Of a stretch of 16,594 nt of DNA, positions 1-8,773 are shown piece after piece; position 1 is the first letter of the stretch, and the number at the start of each line of letters is the position of its first letter. Origin of the DNA: SMXL01 sp036985715 (GTDB lineage: Bacteria; Bacteroidota; Rhodothermia; Rhodothermales; UBA10348); NCBI GenBank assembly GCA_036985715.1, contig BTQE01000069.1:1-16594 (forward strand). The letters are read 5' to 3'. The translations under genes were made by a program, and so were the position numbers. Below the pieces are notes generated by a model, which saw only the letters and a list, made by a program, of their open reading frames with translations, was not told where the DNA came from and searched no databases.

Positions 1-1
1 A

Positions 2-3000
2 TTTGTCGTGTCGCAAAACAATACGGTCTCCGGTCTGGTTGACAACGATGCCGTTACCCCGGCAGGATTAGTATTCTCCAACGGTGGTACGCTGAACGGA
101 GATGTTGCCAACTCGGGTACCCTCTGGATTACGGCTGGGACACTCGATCTGACGATGCCTGCCGGTACGTTTACCCAGCTCGCAGACGTCAATGGCCCTG
201 GCGGAACGCTGCTTCTTAGTGGCAGTGCCGACGTACCGGGTACGGGTATCAGTAGCGAGGGAGGAGTAACACTCGCAGGTGACAACGACGGTTTAGCTGG
301 CGCCCCACTCGTGGTTGGTGGTGCTTTGACTATCAGTGGCACAAGTGACTGGGCGGCAGCTGGCGGCACGATTACCATTACCGGTGGTAACCTGACACTA
401 TCAGGTACGCTTGGCGGCGCCGGTCTTTCAGCAGCCAATACGGTTAATGTCACATCCGGTGACATGACGGTTGCAGCCTCTGCGGTCGGCGACCTGCTAC
501 CGGGTATAGCGGTATCAGGCAATTTAACGGTACTATCGGGCTCGGACCTTGACGGAATTGTGGTTGTAGGTGGTACAGCGTCGCTACAGGGTCTCAATGA
601 CATCGGAGACGGGGACGCAGAAACGTTCTCCACAGGTTCGGACCTCATCATTGGAGGAACGACCGTCGTGAACGCCCCAGGTACTACGACCAACATTGTT
701 GGCGGCACGCTTATGGTCGCATCCGGTGGAACGCTCATATTCCTTGCCAACAACAACGTGACTTACACCGTTGATGCCGTTGATATTTTTCAGCAGACGG
801 GTGGTGGTCCTCCGAATGGAAGTGTTACTCTAGGTTTCGACAATACTCTTGTTGTACAAGGAAGCTTCAACGGTGGATTCTTCAACGGAATGGACACGGA
901 CGGTGACGCTGACAATGCTCTTCTAGCATTCGTCATGCCGGATAACAATTCGACTTTCGCACCGGGTCCAGACACCAAGCTCTGCGACTTTTCAGCTTTT
1001 GGAAATGAATTGACGCTAACGGCGACGGTTTCGTTCGAGGTACAGTGTAATGCAATGATCCTCGATGACTCAACACTCGACCTGTCTAACGTGCTCATGC
1101 GCATGACGGGTATTGGTGGGACGGTGTCCATCGCTGTCGACGCCGTGGTTACGTCGAATCCTACGACGGGCGCGGTATCGTTCGAGGCTACGGGCCAAAC
1201 GATTGCCCCAGTCGCACCATCGACAGGTCACATCACAAGCGTGATCCGCAACGAGCCGGGTGGAACCGATTTTACAACTACAGGACCCCTCGAAATCAAC
1301 GGTATCCTTTCGTTGGCTTTCGGTGGCTTCACGACAGGCGCCAATACGGTAACGTGGACTGGCCCTGATGCCGGTATTATCATCAATACAGATGGTCTCG
1401 GCGCTGATATCACAGTGTCCGGTGGCGGCGCTCTCGCTGGTGTGTGGGATCTTACCTACAACGGCGCCAACGGTGTGATGGGCGGTATTCCGGGAGTGGA
1501 ATACCATCCGACACAGATGGATGATCTCACGATCAATACGACTCCAGCAATCGCACCATTCACTCCCACGGCGCTTAACGTACCCGCTGCCTATGCAACG
1601 CAGTCGGCTTCGATCGCAGGAAACTTCACCGTTTCGAGTGCATCTGCACCAACTTTGGTTGATCCTTTGACGGTAGCTGGAAATGGACTTATCGCCGCTG
1701 GCGGTACAGTTGCAGTTGGGGGTAGTGCGCTTACGTTCAGCAGCCTAACAGCTCAAGCGCACTCGATCGCAGGTACTATCGCACCTCCGACAACGTTTGC
1801 CACAAACGCAACCGTAGATGGTGGTGGCACGGGTATTCACACCGGGACAACGACCTTCGGCGCGGACATTACCGTCACGGGGATGTGGTCTTACAATGCG
1901 CTTGTCACCGTTCTAAATAACGCCAACCTAAACATGGGCTTTGTTGTCATTATCGGTGGCCCTGGTACTGTTGTGGGTGGAAACGGGAGCGTTGCCGGTG
2001 TCTCAATACTGGGTGATGGAACCTGGACGCAGACCAGCTACGCCGCAGTTGTTGGTGGTAACACCTTCGACGTCGGTGATGGCACGGATGTAGCCGGTTT
2101 CGATATGGGTGGAAACACTCTCCAGCTCTGGGGTGGCTCGACGTTTACGGCCGACTTTAACGCAGCTATTGCGCAGAACGGTACGCTCATCGCACAGGCT
2201 GGTGGAACAACGTTGAACACCGACATTGGCGCGACAGGTAATGCGGCCGATGTCCTGAACTTCACGAACAACGACGGTGGTACATCGATCGCCGGCGGTG
2301 GAGGACTGGAGGTTGTTGGCGTGACCACTGTCAATGCCCCACTTGGAGGCCCCGGGTTCCTTCACGTATCCGGATTGGTTAACATGGGCGCATTTATAGG
2401 CGCACCAACTACGATTCTAGGAACCACAGTAAATGTTATAGGCAACCAGACGTTTACTTCATCCTTGACAATCAATTCACCGACAACGGGTGTTGATTTT
2501 GTTGAAGCTAGTGTCCTGCTGGGTCAAGTAGCGCTCGATATCGACGGTCTCTACACCCAGACGGCCGGTGACGTGTCCTACAATGACGTTCACCTGATCG
2601 TTGACGGCGGTTACAGCTACTTCGCTGGCAATTATACCGCAGGCGATGCGGACGATGAGTTCCATTTCCGTGGCGGCGGATTCACAACGAACAGTGCGCA
2701 AGTTGTCTTCAGGACGGTTCGTGTATCTGGTGGCACAAAGGTTATGGGCACCGCGCTCTCGGCCAACGATGCGATGCAGGTTACCGATCTTCTATTCCTG
2801 AACAGCAGCCTACAAGTAGGTAGCGTGTTCGGGTTAGGCTGTGTACCAGGTGATCTGATGCTCGGTGACGGAGCTGGTCCTGACGAAATCGTAGCTGTTG
2901 GCGGTACTGTGAACCTTGCGTGCGGTACCGTCGATTGGGGCGATACGAGCATACTCAAGATCGCATACGGTCAAACCGCTGCACAGTATCCCGCCGCATT

Positions 3001-6000
3001 CATAGGTGGGCCTCTGGCTCCAGGTGGTGTAACGAACGATGAAATGCCTCTGGCATTCATGGAGCTCGAATCCAACGTAGCTGGCCCGGTAGGAATGGAT
3101 CGTACGCCGACGGTTGATTTACTTGATATAAACGCTGGTGGCTTTGCTGGCGGTGCGTTCACGATCAACCTCGCCGATGGCGGTACGCTTCAGTTAGGCT
3201 CAGGCCCAGCGGGTCTGACTGTCCCGCATACGCAGGACGGTGATTGGACGCTCGACATCGATACGGGCGGTTTCACAGTCGATCCGAATTCATGGCCAGT
3301 TGGAGCAGTTCCAACAACGTTTATGACGACACACGCTGCTGGTACGACAACCGCAGGCGCACCGCTTCGGACTGCAAATGACATCAACATCGGCCTTGGG
3401 TCGACGTTTGATCTGGCCGGCGCTGGACTAAATGTAACCGGAAACCTGACCGTTCCGGGTACCGTGATCTCAACAGGTGGTGGTCCGCTTGTCATTATTG
3501 GTACGGCACCGCAGCTGACGACGGCAGCGATGACACTACCGATCGTTGTGATGAACAATCCAACGGGACTGACGCTGGGTGGTAGCCTGACTATTGCAGG
3601 ACCTCCTGCTCCTGCTCCTGCACCGAATCTGGCGCTTACGAGTGGTGTCATCACTACAACCGCTGCGTTTACAGTGAATCTGCCTCACGGCGGTACAGCT
3701 GCTCAAGGCTTCACAAGACCATTACCTGGCGGTAGTATTTTTGGTAACGTTACGAAGGGTATTGTTGGCGGTGTCGCCCCGATGCCTGCGGATGTAATGA
3801 CCTTCCCGACGGGTACGTCGGACGGATCGTACAGGCCGGGATCGATCACATTCAATGATCCATCGAAAATCTCTGGTGCTGCCCTGTCCGGAATTACGGT
3901 AACCATGAATCATTCTGATGTCTCGCCGGGTGGCGCCAATAACATGCCGCTCACAACGATAAGGGATAGAGAGTCAACTGATCCTCCAGGGACTCCGGCT
4001 CAGGTTGAGTTGAAAATTGCTCGATATTCGCCCATGAACTGGCTGATAACGGCATCAACTCCTCTTTCGGAATCTGTTGGCTATGATATCACGCTAGATG
4101 CCGACGGTTACGGGGCATTTGTCGACGAAAATATCGAGAGAGTGAGAATGATTCGTAAACCGGGTGGCAATATTAACAACTTCTGGTTGTTGGTTAACCC
4201 TGCGATCGCGAATAACGACAACTTCTCGATTTCGCCAACGCATCCTGTTGCTGTAATAAGAGGTGGTGAGGGTGCGCTTCTGGCTGGCGCCGGTACCATC
4301 TTCACGTTGGGCCTCGAGTCGAATATGACCGGCGTTGCGCCTGCAGACATAGCGATGAACATGGGTCAGGCAGTAGCAGTTAATCTTACGACCGTGTTCG
4401 GAGGTGGTACACCTCTTGTTGGACCGCCTACGTATACGTACTCAACAGCGTCAGCTAAAAATGCTCAGGGAGTTTCCCTCAGCGTCGTTGGCGACATCCT
4501 AACGGTAAGTGGGGTGTCAGAAGGCGCGAGCACGGTAACGGTCAGCGCAGTTGATGCGCTTAACGATAGCCGTGAGGTCATGTTTGGTGTCCAGGTCAAT
4601 CCGGTCTTTATGGCTGGCGCGATCGCTGACGCCGAACTAAACGTAGGTGGAGCTGCATCGACCTATGTTGTTGATCTCCTCAGCGTATTCGATGGTGGCA
4701 CACCACCTGTTGGATACGGAATTGCCAACGACAACCCAGGCTCCGCAACTGCCGCTATTGCTGTAAACACGCTAACGGTAACTGCTGTTGCTCCGGGAGC
4801 TGTCAACATTGATGTTACCGGTACAGATGCAACGGGTGCTAACGCAACGTCATCGTTTACGGTTACAGTAAATGCAGCGGTGGCAGGAAGTGCCATTGCG
4901 CCTGTCGCCCTTAAGGAAGGCGATGCTGCGACTACGGTTGATTTGTCGACGGTCTTCTCTGGTGGTGACGGAACGTTTACATACGCTGTTTCCACGGATG
5001 CCACGCATATCGATGCGTCTGAGACTGGGGGCACGCTGTCCGCATCTGTTGTAACTGCCTTTGCAGGCGGTACGACTATCGGAACGATCGACGTAGATGT
5101 TACTGCTACGGATGGTCTCGGCGATTCGGCCATGGCGACGCTAACCATTGATGTCTTCCCGGCAACGGGGAACGTCTTAGGTGGCGGACCATCTCCTGCG
5201 GACGCAGCAGCAACGCTCGACTACTTCCTTGGATTGGGCGCGCCCTTGACGGCGAAGCAGATTGGCGCGGCCGACATGAACGGCGATGCAATAGTTACTC
5301 CGTTCGACGCTGCTCAGAACTTCGCCGCCTTCTTTAGTAAGGGTGAAATTCAGGCAGTTGTAGCCAACTACCTTGAGTACGGCGAAGTTGCTCAGAATGG
5401 CGCATTTATCGAGATTCCACTCCTGGTAGTTGGTGGGGACCTTGACGATGTTGTTTCGGCCAGCTTCGAAGCTCAGCTCGATCCAGAAGCAGTAGTGGTT
5501 CAGGGAGTTGAAACAGATCTAGGAGAAGGATGGCTCGTCAGGCATTCCGTTGACGAAACTGGACTTCTGAAGATTGGTATCGCCGGCTATGGCGTAATCG
5601 GTAGCGATGGAACGCTTGCAACGATCAAGTTGCAGCTAATCAATCGCGGTTCAGAGTTCAAATTGTCTGCCAATGGTGCGGTTAATGACAACGAGGTTTC
5701 CAAGATCGATGACGTAGAAATCGTCGAACTGCCTGAGACCTTTACGCTCCAGGGCAACTATCCGAACCCATTCAATCCAAGCACGACTATCCAGTTCAAT
5801 CTGCCGGAAACGGCTGACGTGGAGATTCAGATCTTCGATATGCTGGGTCGTCGAGCCATGGTTATTCCTGCTCAGTCGATCGAAGCCGGTGTTAATCGTT
5901 CCATTCAGTTGAACGCCTCTGCACTCGCTTCTGGGTCGTACTTCTACAGGGTAATCGCCAGAATGGATAGTAAGACACTTGTTGAGTCTGGCCGCATGAT

Positions 6001-6013
6001 GCTGGTCAAGTAG
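2..6013 (+). CDS. Giant T9SS-secreted surface protein (beta-solenoid, Ig-like repeats, dockerin-like, cohesin-like, sorting domain), 5' partial
   Basis: The frame is open to the left edge, no signal peptide is visible, and the first GTG (position 8) has no start context, so the true start lies outside the window. About 2,000 residues are present, numbered here from that GTG. Residues ~1-1250 are Gly/Thr/Val-rich with recurring GGTL and GNLTVSG-like turns, which suggests a beta-solenoid of the kind found in adhesins. Residues ~1260-1350 (FPTGTSDGSYRP) resemble a linker seen in other FCB secreted proteins. Three tandem Ig/cadherin-like repeats of ~90 residues follow (about 1442-1531, 1537-1623, 1626-1718). 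A dockerin-like module (~1723-1776) has one good calcium loop (ADMNGDAIVTPFD) and one degenerate half. A cohesin-like beta-sandwich lies at ~1784-1898. The T9SS type A sorting domain (~1910-2001) carries GNYPNPFNPSTTIQF and ends GRMMLVK. Likely an outer-membrane-exported adhesin or structural protein; no catalytic domain was recognised. The sorting domain is near certain, the solenoid and Ig assignments less so. Confidence 0.85.
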   Translation, partial: FVVSQNNTVSGLVDNDAVTPAGLVFSNGGTLNGDVANSGTLWITAGTLDLTMPAGTFTQLADVNGPGGTLLLSGSADVPGTGISSEGGVTLAGDNDGLAGAPLVVGGALTISGTSDWAAAGGTITITGGNLTLSGTLGGAGLSAANTVNVTSGDMTVAASAVGDLLPGIAVSGNLTVLSGSDLDGIVVVGGTASLQGLNDIGDGDAETFSTGSDLIIGGTTVVNAPGTTTNIVGGTLMVASGGTLIFLANNNVTYTVDAVDIFQQTGGGPPNGSVTLGFDNTLVVQGSFNGGFFNGMDTDGDADNALLAFVMPDNNSTFAPGPDTKLCDFSAFGNELTLTATVSFEVQCNAMILDDSTLDLSNVLMRMTGIGGTVSIAVDAVVTSNPTTGAVSFEATGQTIAPVAPSTGHITSVIRNEPGGTDFTTTGPLEINGILSLAFGGFTTGANTVTWTGPDAGIIINTDGLGADITVSGGGALAGVWDLTYNGANGVMGGIPGVEYHPTQMDDLTINTTPAIAPFTPTALNVPAAYATQSASIAGNFTVSSASAPTLVDPLTVAGNGLIAAGGTVAVGGSALTFSSLTAQAHSIAGTIAPPTTFATNATVDGGGTGIHTGTTTFGADITVTGMWSYNALVTVLNNANLNMGFVVIIGGPGTVVGGNGSVAGVSILGDGTWTQTSYAAVVGGNTFDVGDGTDVAGFDMGGNTLQLWGGSTFTADFNAAIAQNGTLIAQAGGTTLNTDIGATGNAADVLNFTNNDGGTSIAGGGGLEVVGVTTVNAPLGGPGFLHVSGLVNMGAFIGAPTTILGTTVNVIGNQTFTSSLTINSPTTGVDFVEASVLLGQVALDIDGLYTQTAGDVSYNDVHLIVDGGYSYFAGNYTAGDADDEFHFRGGGFTTNSAQVVFRTVRVSGGTKVMGTALSANDAMQVTDLLFLNSSLQVGSVFGLGCVPGDLMLGDGAGPDEIVAVGGTVNLACGTVDWGDTSILKIAYGQTAAQYPAAFIGGPLAPGGVTNDEMPLAFMELESNVAGPVGMDRTPTVDLLDINAGGFAGGAFTINLADGGTLQLGSGPAGLTVPHTQDGDWTLDIDTGGFTVDPNSWPVGAVPTTFMTTHAAGTTTAGAPLRTANDINIGLGSTFDLAGAGLNVTGNLTVPGTVISTGGGPLVIIGTAPQLTTAAMTLPIVVMNNPTGLTLGGSLTIAGPPAPAPAPNLALTSGVITTTAAFTVNLPHGGTAAQGFTRPLPGGSIFGNVTKGIVGGVAPMPADVMTFPTGTSDGSYRPGSITFNDPSKISGAALSGITVTMNHSDVSPGGANNMPLTTIRDRESTDPPGTPAQVELKIARYSPMNWLITASTPLSESVGYDITLDADGYGAFVDENIERVRMIRKPGGNINNFWLLVNPAIANNDNFSISPTHPVAVIRGGEGALLAGAGTIFTLGLESNMTGVAPADIAMNMGQAVAVNLTTVFGGGTPLVGPPTYTYSTASAKNAQGVSLSVVGDILTVSGVSEGASTVTVSAVDALNDSREVMFGVQVNPVFMAGAIADAELNVGGAASTYVVDLLSVFDGGTPPVGYGIANDNPGSATAAIAVNTLTVTAVAPGAVNIDVTGTDATGANATSSFTVTVNAAVAGSAIAPVALKEGDAATTVDLSTVFSGGDGTFTYAVSTDATHIDASETGGTLSASVVTAFAGGTTIGTIDVDVTATDGLGDSAMATLTIDVFPATGNVLGGGPSPADAAATLDYFLGLGAPLTAKQIGAADMNGDAIVTPFDAAQNFAAFFSKGEIQAVVANYLEYGEVAQNGAFIEIPLLVVGGDLDDVVSASFEAQLDPEAVVVQGVETDLGEGWLVRHSVDETGLLKIGIAGYGVIGSDGTLATIKLQLINRGSEFKLSANGAVNDNEVSKIDDVEIVELPETFTLQGNYPNPFNPSTTIQFNLPETADVEIQIFDMLGRRAMVIPAQSIEAGVNRSIQLNASALASGSYFYRVIARMDSKTLVESGRMMLVK

Positions 6014-6029
6014 TGTAAACTGTTTGCGG

Positions 6030-6055
6030 GTGGGGCGCCGCATCCGGCGCCCCAC
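6030..6055 (+). terminator. GC-rich hairpin after the giant gene
   Basis: A perfect 11-bp stem (GTGGGGCGCCG paired with CGGCGCCCCAC) closes a CATC loop, 17 bases after the stop codon. The stem is strong, but the run of T that follows is poor (TTAGC). It is probably a transcription terminator or an mRNA 3'-end stabiliser for the giant gene. Confidence 0.6.
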
Positions 6056-6092
6056 TTAGCAGACGCAAATCTATAATCTGGCAAATCACCTA

Positions 6093-7334
6093 ATGAAGAG
6101 CGAGAATCCAATGCAAAAGGCTTTTAAGAGATGGATGAAAGCGACCGCCATCCTATTCGCGGTCATGCTGATCGGGGCAAATACCGGACTTGCTCAGGTG
6201 ACAGTTTCTCTCGGCGAGATTACCGGACGACCAGGCGAATCAGCCACGGTCGCTGTAAATATTTCCGGTGTGGAGTCGGGGACGGCCATTAAGTCGTTCG
6301 ACTTCCAGGTAATATGGGACGCAGGAGTCACCTTTACCGGCGTCAGTTCAACGGGAACGCTCTCCGGTAACGCTGAATTTGCCACTGGTGTGAATGGGGG
6401 ACTCGTTGGTAGTTTTTCAACAGCTCCAGTCGGGACAGATATTACGACTTCCGGTGTGCTGATCAATCTGAATTTTGATCTGGATGCGGAAAGCACGGGC
6501 ACGGTCACATTGACGAGCGTCCGGTTTAATGCTGGTGATCCGGCTGTCGCTGGCGGCAATCCCTCAACCAATTTCACGGTTGCCACCCGCATAGTTTCTG
6601 TTTCCATCGAACATGATACCAGACTAGGTGAAGCGTATACCAATACGGGTCAACCATTCAAAATCCTGGTAACCGTTGAAGATGCTTTAGTCGAAGGTGA
6701 CGGAGTGGTCTCTTTCAATTTTACTTTACACTATGATCCCGCCTTCCTGACCATCGATACAGGGAAAGGATTTGGAGGCGCATCCACCGACGGCGGAGTT
6801 GCCAACTTTTCAGTAGTAAACGCCAATGACGACGGCAACGGAACAATGTTGGTCGGCGGCTTCACGCTTAACAATATTGTTGGATCTGGCACGCTCGTTA
6901 CTATTTTTGCAACGGCCGGAGCGGCAGCGGGTACGCCCCCACTCTCACTGTCGGATGTTGTATTTAATGCGGGAGTACCTATATATGCTCCTCGTGGAGG
7001 CGTTGCTCTGATTCTTCCGTTCAACGTCGCAAGTGAAGAAGAGCCAGGACTTCCGTCTGAATTTGCCTTGAAAGGAAACTATCCGAATCCGTTCAATCCG
7101 AGCACGACCATTCAGTTTGATCTTCCTGAATCGTCGGACGTTTCGATCACTGTAATGGACCTGCTGGGTAGGCAAGTATTGTTTGTTCCGACCCGTTCCA
7201 TGTCGGCTGGGACGAATCGTTCAATTCAAATCGATGCAAATACACTTTCTTCAGGCATCTACCTGTATCGCGTCATCGCGCAGAATAGAGCCAATACGAA
7301 TGTGAAGGTTGGCACAATGACCTTACTTAAGTAA
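6093..7334 (+). CDS. Secreted protein with two cohesin-like domains and T9SS type A sorting domain
   Basis: 413 residues. The signal peptide has a basic segment (KAFKRWMK) and a hydrophobic core ending near ANTGLAQ (~residue 35). Two cohesin-like beta-sandwich domains follow (~36-170 and ~170-312). Each has the family's pattern of an early VAVNISGV-type strand, a central FDFQVIW or FNFTLHY strand, and a late GVLINLNF or GTLVTIFA strand. An acidic linker (SEEEPG) leads into the sorting domain (~322-413) with GNYPNPFNPSTTIQFDLPE and LLGR, ending VGTMTLLK. The protein should cross the outer membrane by T9SS and be released or anchored at the surface. Cohesins bind dockerins in cellulosomes, but in this phylum cohesin-like folds are common in non-cellulosomal secreted proteins, so the partner is unknown. 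No clear ribosome binding site precedes the ATG used here. An internal ATG at 6111 would still leave a complete signal peptide. Confidence 0.88.
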   Translation: MKSENPMQKAFKRWMKATAILFAVMLIGANTGLAQVTVSLGEITGRPGESATVAVNISGVESGTAIKSFDFQVIWDAGVTFTGVSSTGTLSGNAEFATGVNGGLVGSFSTAPVGTDITTSGVLINLNFDLDAESTGTVTLTSVRFNAGDPAVAGGNPSTNFTVATRIVSVSIEHDTRLGEAYTNTGQPFKILVTVEDALVEGDGVVSFNFTLHYDPAFLTIDTGKGFGGASTDGGVANFSVVNANDDGNGTMLVGGFTLNNIVGSGTLVTIFATAGAAAGTPPLSLSDVVFNAGVPIYAPRGGVALILPFNVASEEEPGLPSEFALKGNYPNPFNPSTTIQFDLPESSDVSITVMDLLGRQVLFVPTRSMSAGTNRSIQIDANTLSSGIYLYRVIAQNRANTNVKVGTMTLLK

Positions 7335-7363
7335 GGATGTGTAGACACAGGACCTGGAGTATT

Positions 7364-7402
7364 GAAACGCCTCGATTCGTAGTGAATCGGGGCGTTTCAT
7401 TT
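7364..7402 (+). terminator. Long hairpin terminator after the two-cohesin gene
   Basis: A 15-bp stem (GAAACGCCTCGATTC paired with GAATCGGGGCGTTTC, one G-T wobble) closes the 5-base loop GTAGT and is followed by ATTT. It begins 29 bases after the stop codon at 7334 and separates this gene from the next cohesin gene. The T tail is short. Confidence 0.75.
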
Positions 7403-7428
7403 AGAGGGGAATTTGCTGTTGTTCTTGC

Positions 7429-7917
7429 GTGCAGATAACCATGACCATATACGCGCTCCTCATCGTTACATCGATGGCTACAACCGTATCAACCGTTCGG
7501 GCGCAAATCGAAATCAATCTGGAAACAGATCTTCTGTCCCGGTCTGACACCCTCTGGGTAGATGTACGGCTGCTCTCCGAAACAGACAGTCTTCAACACC
7601 CGATTAATTCATTTCAGTTTAAGGTGGTTACGCCCGTTGATGTAGCATTTCTGGGTAGCGATTCACGCTATACATTGTCCGGGGAAATGGGATGGAGTAC
7701 CGGGCAAAATATTGAAAACGGACGCGTAGGAGGATTTTCGTCGAGCTTGGACGCTATTGCCCGTAAAGGCGTGCTAATTCGACTTCAGTTTTTGTTGAAA
7801 GGCACCGATACTATAGGTACTATCGAATTGAGCGAGTTTAGATTGAATAGTGGGATTCCGGATCATTTGCCGGTTACGCCCAGTCTACGTCTGGATCGCA
7901 TCGACCATCTCGAATGA
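7429..7917 (+). CDS. Short secreted single-cohesin-like protein lacking a T9SS sorting domain
   Basis: 162 residues from a GTG; an in-frame ATG at 7441 gives 158 and a cleaner signal peptide (MTIYALLIVTSMATTVSTVRA, then QIEIN). The only purine-rich tract (AGAGGGGA, 7403-7410) is rather far from either start, so the start is uncertain. The rest is one cohesin-like domain. It is clearly paralogous to the product of 7979-8773: shared features include NSFQF(K/R)V, the GW segment, VGGFSSS, and a GVLIRLQF strand matching GTLVNLMF. The protein stops exactly where its paralogues begin the linker to the NYPNPFNP sorting domain. It should therefore reach the periplasm by Sec but lacks the usual T9SS signal. 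It may be a truncated remnant or a periplasmic or complex-associated form. The cohesin assignment rests on resemblance to the neighbouring domains. Confidence 0.72.
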   Translation: MQITMTIYALLIVTSMATTVSTVRAQIEINLETDLLSRSDTLWVDVRLLSETDSLQHPINSFQFKVVTPVDVAFLGSDSRYTLSGEMGWSTGQNIENGRVGGFSSSLDAIARKGVLIRLQFLLKGTDTIGTIELSEFRLNSGIPDHLPVTPSLRLDRIDHLE

Positions 7918-7923
7918 TGGTCG
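7902..7923 (+). terminator. Hairpin overlapping the stop codon of the short cohesin gene
   Basis: A perfect 8-bp stem (CGACCATC paired with GATGGTCG) closes the loop TCGAAT. The TGA stop codon (7915-7917) spans the loop and the 3' arm. The downstream bases (GTATTTG) form only a weak T run. It may act as a weak terminator, or simply be an mRNA structure at the stop codon. Confidence 0.35.
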
Positions 7924-7978
7924 GTATTTGAAGGGAAATAATTTAACACAATTGCTTAATCAACCAACACACAGAATC

Positions 7979-8773
7979 ATGAGAAAGGCACGACTAATGG
8001 GTCAGGCTTGCGCATCCCTTCTCCTGATCGTCCTACTCGGGGCCCCTTCCGTGCAGGCGCAGATTTCAGTCGATCTTCCTTCCCTTACTGCGGGAGTCGG
8101 AGAGACCATTTCGGTTCCAGTCGATATTAGCAATGTCGAGGCTACTGGTTCATTTAACTCATTTCAGTTTCGAGTAATATCCAGCAGTGCAAATCTTGTC
8201 TTCATTGGCGAGGACAAGACCGGCACTTTGAGTGATAAGGGTGGCTGGTCGGTAGCGTCCGGCGTACCCAATAATACACTAGTTGGAGGATTTTCTTCGA
8301 GTGACTCCTCGATAGTGGCATCTGGTACACTCGTAAATCTGATGTTCAGACTCGACGCGGTGGATGTAGGAATTACCGTTGAACTGCAAGAGTTCAAACT
8401 TCAGTCTGGCGCTATGCCACTGGTCAGCAATCCTGAAATACCGGCAACCCAATTAACTGTTGCAACCGACGCAGAAGATGAGACAACGTTACCAGGTTCT
8501 TTTGTTTTGAGAGGAAACTATCCGAATCCATTCAATCCGACAACGAACATCCAGTTCGACCTTCCGCAGACATCTGAGGTAGAGATTTCGATTATGGATA
8601 TCCTTGGCCGGGAAATGTTGACGATTCCTTCCCAGACGCTTTCGGCTGGAGCGGGTCAGACCGTAGCCATTGACGCAAACTCACTTGCCTCGGGAATCTA
8701 TATCTATCGTGTTATAGCTCGCTCGGGAAATGATTTGAAAGTTGCCTCGGGCACGATGACGCTTATCAAGTAG
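7979..8773 (+). CDS. Secreted single-cohesin-like protein with T9SS type A sorting domain
   Basis: 264 residues from the ATG at 7979. The frame stays open upstream to 7850, but that stretch overlaps the previous gene and would put 43 polar residues before the signal peptide, so the later start is preferred. The signal peptide (MRKARLMGQACASLLLIVLL, cleaved near SVQAQ, ~28) is followed by one cohesin-like domain (~29-162), with PVDISNVEATG, FNSFQFRV and GTLVNLMFRLD strands. An acidic linker (DAEDE) leads to the sorting domain (~172-264) with GNYPNPFNPTTNIQFDLP and DILGR, ending SGTMTLIK. Predicted to be exported through T9SS to the cell surface. It is a close paralogue of the gene just upstream and more distantly of the two-domain protein at 6093. 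No catalytic residues were recognised; the role is probably binding or structural. Confidence 0.88.
   Translation: MRKARLMGQACASLLLIVLLGAPSVQAQISVDLPSLTAGVGETISVPVDISNVEATGSFNSFQFRVISSSANLVFIGEDKTGTLSDKGGWSVASGVPNNTLVGGFSSSDSSIVASGTLVNLMFRLDAVDVGITVELQEFKLQSGAMPLVSNPEIPATQLTVATDAEDETTLPGSFVLRGNYPNPFNPTTNIQFDLPQTSEVEISIMDILGREMLTIPSQTLSAGAGQTVAIDANSLASGIYIYRVIARSGNDLKVASGTMTLIK

Noticed and set aside
4663..5148. 161-codon minus-strand open frame inside the giant gene (also 1070-1507 and 3190-3654)
   Set aside because: They are low-complexity Val/Pro/Ala-rich or Arg-rich translations lying antisense to a well-supported coding frame with recognisable domains. They have no ribosome site and no family resemblance.
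6072..6077. TATAAT before the two-cohesin gene
   Set aside because: No -35 or Bacteroidota -33 element at suitable spacing; it cannot be called a promoter on this alone.
7850..7978. Upstream extension of the third cohesin gene
   Set aside because: It overlaps the previous gene and would bury the signal peptide behind 43 polar residues.
1..8773. Cellulosome gene cluster
   Set aside because: Cohesin-like and dockerin-like modules are present, but there is no glycoside hydrolase, carbohydrate-binding module or S-layer anchor.
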